Assembly (NCBI RefSeq): GCF_965216485.1
Contig: NZ_OZ244162.1
Span: 3,224,001-3,288,000 of the forward strand
Source: Algiphilus sp965216485
GTDB lineage: Bacteria > Pseudomonadota > Gammaproteobacteria > Nevskiales > Nevskiaceae
Direction of reading: 5' to 3'
DNA length: 64,000 nt
In this document: positions 17,264 through 27,551 of the stretch, piece by piece
Layout: each line of letters starts with the position of its first letter
How positions within the stretch are numbered: the stretch's first letter is position 1
Position numbers and translations under genes: made by a program
Notes under the pieces: generated by a model
The model's database searches: none
What the model saw: the letters and a program-made list of their open reading frames with translations, nothing else
What the model was told of the DNA's origin: nothing

Positions 17264-17842
17264 CTAGTCGGCGCGCTTCTCGATGCGGAGTTTTGAAAAC
17301 CAGCGATCGTCCGGATTGCCCTCGAAGCGCAGCGCGTCGGGAAAGGGGGGGTCGTCAGGATTGTCAGGCGGTCCGGCAATCACATCCAGATCGACGATGG
17401 TCGGCGTGCCCTCGTAGCCGTCGGCGGTGCGTTCCAGCGAATAGATCAAGCCATTGCGCAGATTGGCACCGAAGTCATCGGGCGGCTTGTAGAAGAACAG
17501 CAGCTGGTGCTCCAGCCAGACCGGATCGCCGTCCAGCAAGTGATTCGGACTGGCATAGGGATACGGCACGCGGCACTGCAGTTCGTTTTCGCCCTTGAGG
17601 CACTTGAACTCACGCATCGAAAGGAAGTAGTCGGTGAAGACCGACCGGTCGATGTGGAGTGCAAAGCGGGGCGTATCGCCATCCGTTTGAAAGTCGACGC
17701 GGCCAATCACCACCTGCGTGCCGTCGCTGGCGTGCAAGGCGATGTCGTGCACGCCCTGCGGCACGCTGTCGTCGGCAAGAGCCAGGCTTGCAACCGCGAG
17801 CAGCCCGACTGCCGGAAGGAAGTCCCACCGCGTCCAGTCCAT
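17264..17842 (-). CDS. secreted protein of unknown function
   Basis: 192 aa from the ATG at 17842; the frame is open further up to 17956, but this start gives a good signal peptide (MDWTRWDF, then PAVGLLAVASLALA before DDS). The mature part is mostly beta, with two Cys residues (FKCLKGENELQC) that could form a disulfide, and a C-terminal half rich in Pro/Asp (GPPDNPDDPPFPD). I do not recognise a family. It lies between the SCP2-like gene and aceF, on the same strand as both. Confidence 0.65.
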   Translation of the reverse strand: MDWTRWDFLPAVGLLAVASLALADDSVPQGVHDIALHASDGTQVVIGRVDFQTDGDTPRFALHIDRSVFTDYFLSMREFKCLKGENELQCRVPYPYASPNHLLDGDPVWLEHQLLFFYKPPDDFGANLRNGLIYSLERTADGYEGTPTIVDLDVIAGPPDNPDDPPFPDALRFEGNPDDRWFSKLRIEKRAD

Positions 17843-17959
17843 GACGATGCGCTCCGAAGCAGTGCCAAGCTTCAGAGTAGCCGAGATTCCGGCTGCGCAG
17901 GCACAAGCTGCAGCATCTCCGAGGCAGCGACCCATGCTCGCACTACCGCCACCCATGCG

Positions 17960-19660
17960 TCATAACAGCGCGCGGCGCATATCCTCCAACAAGCCCTTGA
18001 GATGCACGATGAAGCGCGCCGCGGCAGCACCGTCGATGACGCGATGGTCATAGGACAGCGACAGTGGGCACATCAGCCGGGCCTGGAACTGCGCGCCATC
18101 CCACACGGGCTGCATCGATGCCTTGGATACGCCCAGGATGGCCACTTCCGGCGCATTGATGATGGGCGTGAAGTGACTGCCGCCAATGCCCCCCAGGCTC
18201 GAGATCGAGAAGCAGCCGCCCTGCATCTCGTCCGGCTTGAGCTTGCCATCGCGCGCCTTGGCGGCCAGTTCGGCGCACTCCGCACCCAGGCTGCGCACGG
18301 ATTTGTCCCAGACATCGCGCACCACTGGCACCAGCAGGCCATTGGGCGTGTCGGCGGCGAAGCCGATATGGCAGTACTGCTTGAGGATCAATTGCTGACC
18401 GTCGGCGCTCAGGGAGCTGTTGAACTCCGGAAACTGACGCAGCGCACTGGCCACCGCCTTGATCATGAAGGGCAGCAGGGTCAGCTTCTGTTCGGCGGTG
18501 CTTTCCTGCTTGCGGAAGGCTTCCAGATCCGTGATGTCCGCCTGATCCGTCTGCGTGACATGCGGAATCAGCAACCAGTTGCGGTGCAAATTGTTCGCGC
18601 TGATGCGCCGGATGCGCGCCAGATCGCGCCTTTCCACAGCGCCAAAGCGACTGAAGTCGACCTCCGGCTGCGTGGGCAGACCACCGCCCCCACCGGCCGC
18701 CGTGGCAGGAGCCGCGGCCGGCGCCTCGGCCAGCCGGCCCTTGACGAAGTGCTGCACGTCCTCGCGCAGGATGCGGCCCTTGGCCCCGCTACCGCTGACC
18801 TGCTGCAGATCCACGCCCAGCTCGCGCGCGAAGCGGCGGACGGCCGGGCTGGCGTGTGGGAGTAGCGCGCTGTCGCCTTGCGGCTGCATGCGCGGCCCCT
18901 GCCCCTGGTTATCGGGCGCCGCATCCGAAGCGGGGCGCTCCTCCGATGCCGGTTCGGGTTTCGGCGGGGCCGATGCAGGCTGCGCCGCCGTTTCTTGGTC
19001 CGCAGCAGGCGCCGCCGCCGGGACCGCTGCCAGCCCGCCGGCGCCCTCCAGCACGCAGATGGCATCCCCTTCGGACACGGTATCGCCCACCTTCACGGCC
19101 AGCGACGCCACCGTACCGGCGCGCGGCGACGGCACTTCCATGGTGGATTTGTCCGATTCGAGCACGATCAGCGGCTGATCCGCCTCGACGGTGTCCCCTG
19201 CGGCCACCAGGACCTCGATCACCGGTACATCCTTGAAATCGCCGATGTCAGGGACGGCAACGGTCTCGCTCGCCTGCGCGCCCTCGTCGCCGGCCGCCGC
19301 CGGTGCCGGCGCGGGTACTGCAGCCGCAGGTTCCGCTGCCGGGGCTGGCTCAGGTTGCGGTTCTGGCTCGGGCTCGGGCTCGGGCGCCGCCTCGGCCTGG
19401 GCCGCCTCAGACGCGGCCTCGGCCGGCGCGAGGGTGCAGATGGTGTCGCCTTCGGTGACGGCATCGCCCACCTTCAGCGCCAGGGATTCGATGGTGCCCG
19501 CCTCCGGTGCCGGCACCTCCATGGTGGACTTGTCCGATTCGAGCACGATCAGGGGCTGATCGGCCTCCACCTGCTCGCCCACGGCGACCAGGATCTCGAT
19601 AACCGGCACGTCCTTGAAATCGCCGATGTCCGGTACGGCAACCGTCTTTGCGCCCGCCAT
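17960..19660 (-). CDS. aceF: dihydrolipoamide acetyltransferase (pyruvate dehydrogenase E2)
   Basis: 566 aa. Two lipoyl domains are nearly identical copies (GDFKDVPVIEV/ILVA), with lipoyl-lysines K44 and K171 in ESDKSTMEVP, joined by Ala/Pro/Glu linkers. The E1/E3-binding domain spans about 267-305 (ASPAVRRFARELGVDL). The catalytic acyltransferase domain ends in SYDHRVIDG, with H539 and D543. It moves the acetyl group from E1 to CoA in the pyruvate dehydrogenase core. The start overlaps the aceE stop by one base. No lpd (E3) follows, so E3 is encoded elsewhere. Confidence 0.95.
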   Translation of the reverse strand: MAGAKTVAVPDIGDFKDVPVIEILVAVGEQVEADQPLIVLESDKSTMEVPAPEAGTIESLALKVGDAVTEGDTICTLAPAEAASEAAQAEAAPEPEPEPEPQPEPAPAAEPAAAVPAPAPAAAGDEGAQASETVAVPDIGDFKDVPVIEVLVAAGDTVEADQPLIVLESDKSTMEVPSPRAGTVASLAVKVGDTVSEGDAICVLEGAGGLAAVPAAAPAADQETAAQPASAPPKPEPASEERPASDAAPDNQGQGPRMQPQGDSALLPHASPAVRRFARELGVDLQQVSGSGAKGRILREDVQHFVKGRLAEAPAAAPATAAGGGGGLPTQPEVDFSRFGAVERRDLARIRRISANNLHRNWLLIPHVTQTDQADITDLEAFRKQESTAEQKLTLLPFMIKAVASALRQFPEFNSSLSADGQQLILKQYCHIGFAADTPNGLLVPVVRDVWDKSVRSLGAECAELAAKARDGKLKPDEMQGGCFSISSLGGIGGSHFTPIINAPEVAILGVSKASMQPVWDGAQFQARLMCPLSLSYDHRVIDGAAAARFIVHLKGLLEDMRRALL

Positions 19661-22320
19661 CAGTTCAACCTCGGGTTGGACTTGTCACTCTTGATGCCAA
19701 AGATGCGCATCGCCTGGGTGACCTTGGTCTTGGGAATGGCGCCTTCGTCCGCCAAGGCCTTGAGGGCGCGCACCGTGATCCAGCGCCGGTCCATTTCGAA
19801 GTAATCGCGCAATCGGTTGCGCGTATCCGAGCGCCCGTAGCCGTCCGTGCCCAGCGCACACAGGTTGCGGTCCACGAAGGGCCGAATCTGCTCGACATAG
19901 GCGCGCACGTGGTCGGTGGCCGCCACCACCGGCCCGGGGTGACCATCGAGCACCTGCTGCACGTAGCAGGACTTGGGCTTGCGTTCGGGATGCAGGGCGT
20001 TGTCGCGGTCGACGTCCTGGCCGTCGCGCGCCAGCTCCGTGAAACTGGTCACGCTCCACACATCGGAGGTCACACCGAATTCCTCGGCGAGCAGTTCCGC
20101 GGCCGCTTCGACCTCGCGCAGGATGGTGCCGCTGCCCATCAACTGCACGTGCTTCTTGCTCGCCTTCTTGGCGCCGCGCAGGTGGTAGATGCCGCGGATG
20201 ATGCCCTCTTCCACGCCTTCGGGCATTGGCGGGTGCGCGTAGTTCTCGTTGTAGAGGGTGATGTAGTAATACACGTCGCGGCCCTCGCCATACATCTCCT
20301 GCATGCCGTGGCGCAGGATGACGGCCAGCTCGTAGGCATAGGCCGGGTCGTAGCTGCGGCAGTTGGGCACCACGCCGAAGAGCACATGGCTGTGACCATC
20401 CTCATGCTGCAGCCCTTCGCCGTTCAGCGTGGTGCGTCCGGCCGTGGCGCCCAGCAGGAAGCCGCGCGCGCGCATGTCGCCGGCAGCCCAGCAGAGATCG
20501 CCGATACGCTGGAAGCCGAACATCGAGTAGAAGATGTAGAAAGGCAGCATGGGCACGCCGTGATTGGCGTAGCTGGTCGCGGCGGCGATGAAGGAGGACA
20601 TGGCACCGGCCTCGGTGATGCCTTCCTCAAGAATCTGCCCCTTGATGTCCTCCTTGTAGAAGGCCAGCGAATCGGCATCCTCGGGTTGGTACTTCTGGCC
20701 GACCACGGAATAGATACCCAGGCTGCGGAACATGCCTTCCATGCCAAAGGTGCGCGCCTCGTCGGGGATGATCGGCACCACATGCTTGCCCACCTGCTTG
20801 TCGCGCAGCAGCGCCTGGAGAAACTGCACGAAGGCCATGGTGGTCGACACTTCGCGCTCGCCGCTGCCATCGAGCTGACGCTGGAAGGTCGACAACGGCG
20901 GAATTTCCAGGGCCGGCGCTTCCACCCGCCGCTGGGGCAGATAACCGCCAAGGGCCTCGCGGCGGGCCTTCAGATACTTGATCTCTTCCGAATCCTCACC
21001 GGGATGGTAGAAAGGCGTGTGCGCGATCTGTTCGTCGCTGATCGGAATCTGGAAACGGTCGCGGAAGGCCTTGAGCGCCTCCTCGCCCATCTTCTTCTGC
21101 TGATGGGTGATGTTCTGGCCTTCGCCGGCCTCGCCCATGCCATAACCCTTGACCGTCTTGGCCAGAATCACCGTTGGCCGGCCGTCGGGGTTGCTGACCG
21201 CGCGGTGGTAGGCAGCGTAGATCTTGTGCGGGTCGTGGCCGCCGCGGTTGAGGCGGGCGATGTCCTCGTCCGACATGGCCTCGACCAGACGCGCCGTCTC
21301 CGGATACTTGCCGAAGAAGTGATCGCGCGTGTACTTGCCGCCACGCGCCTTGAAGGACTGATACTCGCCGTCCACCGTTTCGGTCATCAGCTCGAGCAGC
21401 TTGCCGCTGGCATCGCGCGCCAGCAGCGCATCCCAGGCCGAGCCCCAGATGACCTTGATGACGTTCCAGCCCGCGCCGCGGAAGACGCCCTCCAGCTCCT
21501 GGATGATCTTGCCGTTGCCGCGCACCGGACCATCCAGCCGCTGCAGATTGCAGTTGACGACGAAGATCAGGTTGTCGAGCTTCTCGCGGGCGGCAATGTC
21601 GATGGCGCCCAGCGACTCCGGTTCGTCCATCTCGCCATCGCCGCAGAAACACCACACCTTGCGGCCGTTGGTCTTGGCGAGGCCGCGGTTCTCCAGATAC
21701 TTCATGAAGCGTGCCTGGTAGATCGAGGTGATCGGCCCCAGACCCATGGACACCGTCGCGAACTGCCAGAAATCCGGCATCAGCCAGGGATGCGGATAGG
21801 ACGACACACCCTTGCCTTCCGACTCGTAGCGGAAGTTGGTGATCTGTTCCTCGCTCAGTCGCCCCTCGAGATAGGCACGCGCGTAGATGCCCGGGGTGAC
21901 ATGACCCTGGATGTAGAGCAGGTCGGCACCATCGTCATGGTCCGGTCCCTTGAAGAAATGGTTGAAGCCGACGTCGTACAGCGTCGCCGCCGAGGCAAAG
22001 CTGGCGATATGGCCGCCCACGCCGGCGTGCTCGCGGTTGGAATTGACCACCATGGCGATGGCGTTCCAGCGAATGATCGAGCGGATCTTCCACTCCAGCG
22101 CATGGTCGGCCTCGGCCCGCTGCTCCCGGTCGGGCGGGATGGTGTTGATGTAGGCCGTATTGGGCGAGAAGGGAATGAAGGCACCCGATCGTCGCGCGCG
22201 TTCGATCAGCGTTTCGAGCAGATAGTGCGCGCGTTCCGGTCCCTCCTGCTGCAACACAGAGTTGAGGGATTCGATCCACTCCTGGGTTTCGATGGGATCG
22301 ATGTCTTTGTTGTGCTCCAC
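19660..22320 (-). CDS. aceE: pyruvate dehydrogenase E1 component, homodimeric type
   Basis: 886 aa from a GTG at 22320, the length of E. coli AceE (887). The GTG has GGGGAGA just upstream, while the longer frame to 22359 adds non-homologous residues. The thiamine-diphosphate motif GDGEMDEPESLG, ending in VVNCN, lies near residue 227. The N-terminal DIDPIETQEWIESL and the SFTELARDGQ stretch are typical of the alpha2-type E1. It decarboxylates pyruvate and acetylates the E2 lipoyl groups. It is the first gene of aceEF, divergent from a LysR-type regulator across about 100 nt. Confidence 0.95.
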   Translation of the reverse strand: MEHNKDIDPIETQEWIESLNSVLQQEGPERAHYLLETLIERARRSGAFIPFSPNTAYINTIPPDREQRAEADHALEWKIRSIIRWNAIAMVVNSNREHAGVGGHIASFASAATLYDVGFNHFFKGPDHDDGADLLYIQGHVTPGIYARAYLEGRLSEEQITNFRYESEGKGVSSYPHPWLMPDFWQFATVSMGLGPITSIYQARFMKYLENRGLAKTNGRKVWCFCGDGEMDEPESLGAIDIAAREKLDNLIFVVNCNLQRLDGPVRGNGKIIQELEGVFRGAGWNVIKVIWGSAWDALLARDASGKLLELMTETVDGEYQSFKARGGKYTRDHFFGKYPETARLVEAMSDEDIARLNRGGHDPHKIYAAYHRAVSNPDGRPTVILAKTVKGYGMGEAGEGQNITHQQKKMGEEALKAFRDRFQIPISDEQIAHTPFYHPGEDSEEIKYLKARREALGGYLPQRRVEAPALEIPPLSTFQRQLDGSGEREVSTTMAFVQFLQALLRDKQVGKHVVPIIPDEARTFGMEGMFRSLGIYSVVGQKYQPEDADSLAFYKEDIKGQILEEGITEAGAMSSFIAAATSYANHGVPMLPFYIFYSMFGFQRIGDLCWAAGDMRARGFLLGATAGRTTLNGEGLQHEDGHSHVLFGVVPNCRSYDPAYAYELAVILRHGMQEMYGEGRDVYYYITLYNENYAHPPMPEGVEEGIIRGIYHLRGAKKASKKHVQLMGSGTILREVEAAAELLAEEFGVTSDVWSVTSFTELARDGQDVDRDNALHPERKPKSCYVQQVLDGHPGPVVAATDHVRAYVEQIRPFVDRNLCALGTDGYGRSDTRNRLRDYFEMDRRWITVRALKALADEGAIPKTKVTQAMRIFGIKSDKSNPRLN

Positions 22321-22407
22321 GCTGTCTCCCCGCTGCCTTGCGACGTGCCGAACCCGCACTCTAGATGCTGCTCTTTCTATATGTCCAATATATGATTGCA
22401 GCGTTTG

Positions 22408-22426
22408 CCATACTTTCTAGATATGG
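22408..22426. promoter_or_regulatory. inverted repeat at the aceE/LysR divergent promoter
   Basis: CCATA at 22408-22412 and TATGG at 22422-22426 form a symmetric pair with 9 nt between, which fits the LysR box form T-N11-A. It covers the LysR start codon, so binding would repress the regulator itself. The region 22370-22425 is markedly AT-rich for this genome and probably holds both promoters. Confidence 0.4.
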
Positions 22427-23358
22427 AATTACGACACCTGCGCTACTTCCTCGCGGTGGCCGACGCGCGCCACTTCACCCGCGCCGCCGAGCGGCTTGGC
22501 ATCGGTCAGCCGCCCCTGTCGCAGCAGATCAAGGCGCTGGAGCGCGAACTGGGAGCGCCGCTGTTCGAACGGCTGCCGCGGGGCGTGGCCCTGACCGCCG
22601 TCGGCGAAAGCTTCTATGAGGATGCGCGACAGGTGGTCAGCGCCGCCGAAGCCGCGGTGGAGCGCGCCCAACGCGTGGCGCGCGGCGATGCCGGGCGACT
22701 GCGCATTGGCATGATCAATTCCGCGCCCTTCCATCCCTTCGTGCCCCAGGCTATCCGCGCCTTCGGCCAGCGCTACAGCGATGTACGCCTGTCGCTGGAA
22801 GAGCACAGCACCCCCGAGCTGGTGGACGCCGTACTGCGCGAGCAGATCGATATCGCCTTTGTGCGCCCGCCGCTGGGTCAGCACGAGGCACTGGAAGCCT
22901 CGGCCCTGTTCGACGAAGCGAATCTGATCGCGCTGCCCCACGGCCATCCGCTGGCCGCCTTCGAAAGCCTGTCGCTGTGGGCGCTGGCCGGCGAAAGCTT
23001 TGTGCTCTTTCCGCGCAGCGTCGGCGCCGGCCTCTACGACGAGATCATCGCCTGCTGCCGGCGTTGCGGCTTCAGTCCGCGCATTGGTCAGGAAACCTCG
23101 CAGGTCACGTCCATCGTCAACCTGGTGGCGGCGGGCCTGGGCGTGTCGCTGGTGCCGGCCTCGATGCGGCAGATCCACTCCGAGGGCGTGACCTACCGCC
23201 CCATTGCCGGCGACGCCCCGCGCGCGCGCATGGTGCTCATCCACCGTCGCGACGAAGCCTCGCCCACGGTGGCGCGCATGACCCAACTGCTGCGCGAGAT
23301 GATCCACGCGCACGTCGCCGAAGCAGCGGACCCAACCCCCGAAAGCGGACCGCCCTGA
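22423..23358 (+). CDS. LysR-family transcriptional regulator
   Basis: 311 aa. The winged helix-turn-helix is at residues 1-62 (MELRHLRYFLAVADARHFTR, then AAERLGIGQPPLSQQIKALERELG), followed by the linker and a periplasmic-binding-like effector domain ending in LVPASMRQ. A longer start at 22396 exists, but the ATG at 22423 begins exactly where LysR proteins do. Divergent transcription from aceE and the downstream maeB suggest control of pyruvate/malate metabolism, perhaps with an organic acid or aromatic ligand. The target is inferred from position only. Confidence 0.88.
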   Translation: MELRHLRYFLAVADARHFTRAAERLGIGQPPLSQQIKALERELGAPLFERLPRGVALTAVGESFYEDARQVVSAAEAAVERAQRVARGDAGRLRIGMINSAPFHPFVPQAIRAFGQRYSDVRLSLEEHSTPELVDAVLREQIDIAFVRPPLGQHEALEASALFDEANLIALPHGHPLAAFESLSLWALAGESFVLFPRSVGAGLYDEIIACCRRCGFSPRIGQETSQVTSIVNLVAAGLGVSLVPASMRQIHSEGVTYRPIAGDAPRARMVLIHRRDEASPTVARMTQLLREMIHAHVAEAADPTPESGPP

Positions 23359-23500
23359 TGGTGCAAGCGGTGGTCGTTCAGGCACACGCCCCATCCTTGT
23401 GCACCCCCTGCCGCCGCGGCTGCGACTTCCGTTACTCTGCCGGCCGGAATGCCCGCCACAGGCATGCGGGCACCGTGACCAGGACAGGGGGGATGGGTGC

Positions 23501-25789
<2,289 letters not shown>

Positions 25790-25797
25790 CCGGACGC

Positions 25798-26271
25798 TCA
25801 GAAGGGAATATCGTCGTCCTCGAAGCTCTGCGGCGCGGGTTCGCGCTGCGGCGCTGGCTGGGACTGGCCGCCGCCGCGGCTCATGCCGCCACCCCCACCG
25901 CCACCGTCGAAGTCCGCGCTACCGCCGCCGGGGCCGCCACCGCCGAGCATCTGCATGTCGTTGGCAACGACCTCGGTGCTGTAGCGGTCGTTGCCCGACT
26001 TGTCCTGCCACTTGCGGGTCTGGAGCTTGCCTTCGATGAAGACCTGCCGCCCCTTCTTGAGATACTGGCTGGCAATCTCCGCGGTCTTGCCGAACAGCAC
26101 GACGGTGTGCCATTCGGTGTTCTCGCGCTGCTCGCCGCTTTGCTTGTCGCGCCAGCTCTCGGTGGTGGCAATGCGAAGGTTGGCCACCGCCGTGCCGTTG
26201 GCGGTGTAGCGCACCTCGGGATCCTGTCCCAGATTGCCGACCAGAATCACTTTATTGATGCCGCGTGCCAT
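25798..26271 (-). CDS. ssb: single-stranded DNA-binding protein
   Basis: 157 aa. The OB-fold is at about 1-108 (MARGINKVILVGNLGQDPEVRY; WHTVVLFGKTAEIASQYLKKG), then a Gly-rich flexible linker and the acidic C-terminal tip DDDIPF that recruits replication and repair partners. Required for replication, recombination and repair. It follows an MFS gene by 10 nt; in pseudomonads ssb, an MFS gene and uvrA are also neighbours. The coding DNA of the linker is a GC-rich run of Gly codons, so small length changes between strains are likely here. Confidence 0.96.
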   Translation of the reverse strand: MARGINKVILVGNLGQDPEVRYTANGTAVANLRIATTESWRDKQSGEQRENTEWHTVVLFGKTAEIASQYLKKGRQVFIEGKLQTRKWQDKSGNDRYSTEVVANDMQMLGGGGPGGGSADFDGGGGGGGMSRGGGQSQPAPQREPAPQSFEDDDIPF

Positions 26272-26281
26272 TTCTCACTCC

Positions 26282-27448
26282 CTAGACGGTTGCCGCCGGC
26301 CGCTCGGTACGCAGCCGGTACGCGAAGGTACACCACAGCAATGGTATGACAGCCAGCAGCCAGAAGCCCGCGCCATGCGCCTCGGCACCGGCGGCGAGGC
26401 CGCCGAGCAGGCCGCCACAGAAGGCACCAAGGAACTGTGCCGTGGCATACAACCCCAGCGCCGCGCCACGGCTGGCCTCCGGCGCCAGCCGTGACACCAG
26501 CGAAGGCAGCGCGCCTTCCAGATAGTTGAAGCCGGCGAAGTAGAGCAGCACACCGACGATCAGCAGGGTCAGGCTGTGACTCCCACCGGCGAGCAGCAGG
26601 CAGGCTGCGAGCAGGGCAAAGACGGCCGCCACAAAGACCTCGCGCACCCGGTCGCGGGTATCGGCCCAGCGAATCAGCGGCAGGACGATGGCCAGCGAGC
26701 CGAGCATCACCGGCAGGTAGATCCGCCACTGCCCCGCCACCGCAAGATCAAAGGCCGCCTCGAACAGACGGGGGAAGAGTACGAAGCTGGAGGTCAGCAG
26801 CGCATGCAGCAGGAAGATGCCCGCGTTGAGCTGCCACAGCGTGCGGTCACGCAGCACCGGGCCGAGCGCCGCCGACGCCGCTGGCCCCTTGGGTGCGGCC
26901 GGAACCACCCAGATCACGACTGCGATAGCCGCCAGACTGAACCAGCCTGCGGCCACCAGGATGCCGTCGACGCCGATCAGGCCGGAGACCGGCGGGCCCG
27001 CCACCAGCGCCAGAATGAAGGACGCCCCCATGCCGGCACCAAGAATGGCCATCGCCATCGTGCGCACCTGGGGACGGGTGATGTCGGCCACCAGCGCGGC
27101 AGCGGCCGCCGAGATGGCGCCGGCCCCCTGCAGCGCGCGACCGGCGATGAGCCCTGCCATGCTGTCGGCCATGCCGGCGACCACCGATCCCGCGGCGAAA
27201 ATCAGCATGCCCACCACGATCACCGGCTTGCGCCCGAAGCGGTCGGACGCCATGCCGAAGGGAATCTGGCAGACCGCCTGCGTCAGGCCGTAGATGCCCA
27301 GCGCCAGCCCGACCAGCAGCGCAAATTGCCCTCCATCCAGTTCGGCGGCGTAAGGCGCAAAGGCGGGCAGCACCATGAACAGGCCGAACATGCGGAGGGC
27401 GTATACAGCGGAAAGCCCGAGGGTGGCGCGCCACTCGGTTGGGGTCAT
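26282..27448 (-). CDS. MFS transporter
   Basis: 388 aa with twelve predicted membrane helices. The loop between helices 2 and 3 has the MFS signature (GMASDRFGRKPVIVVG), and LVADITRPQVRTMAMA is in the first half. The family moves drugs, sugars or acids by proton exchange; the YajR/YceL-like wording makes a drug or metabolite exporter likely. It diverges from uvrA and is followed by ssb, an arrangement conserved in pseudomonads, so the position is old and says little about substrate. Confidence 0.85.
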   Translation of the reverse strand: MTPTEWRATLGLSAVYALRMFGLFMVLPAFAPYAAELDGGQFALLVGLALGIYGLTQAVCQIPFGMASDRFGRKPVIVVGMLIFAAGSVVAGMADSMAGLIAGRALQGAGAISAAAAALVADITRPQVRTMAMAILGAGMGASFILALVAGPPVSGLIGVDGILVAAGWFSLAAIAVVIWVVPAAPKGPAASAALGPVLRDRTLWQLNAGIFLLHALLTSSFVLFPRLFEAAFDLAVAGQWRIYLPVMLGSLAIVLPLIRWADTRDRVREVFVAAVFALLAACLLLAGGSHSLTLLIVGVLLYFAGFNYLEGALPSLVSRLAPEASRGAALGLYATAQFLGAFCGGLLGGLAAGAEAHGAGFWLLAVIPLLWCTFAYRLRTERPAATV

Positions 27449-27551
27449 GGGCGAAACGCTTGATGGAAATTGAAGCGCAGGGTCTACGACTCAGCTGTGA
27501 CTTGCGCTGGGGCTTATATTAGTGGATTGCCCTGCATCGACCGATCAAGCC

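Noticed and set aside
19648..22395. A 915-codon open frame on the plus strand opposite aceE
   Set aside because: aceE is unmistakable on the other strand, and the antisense product has no recognisable family.
27449..27551. LexA (SOS) box shared by uvrA and its divergent neighbour
   Set aside because: No CTG-N10-CAG sequence with an acceptable AT-rich core was found.
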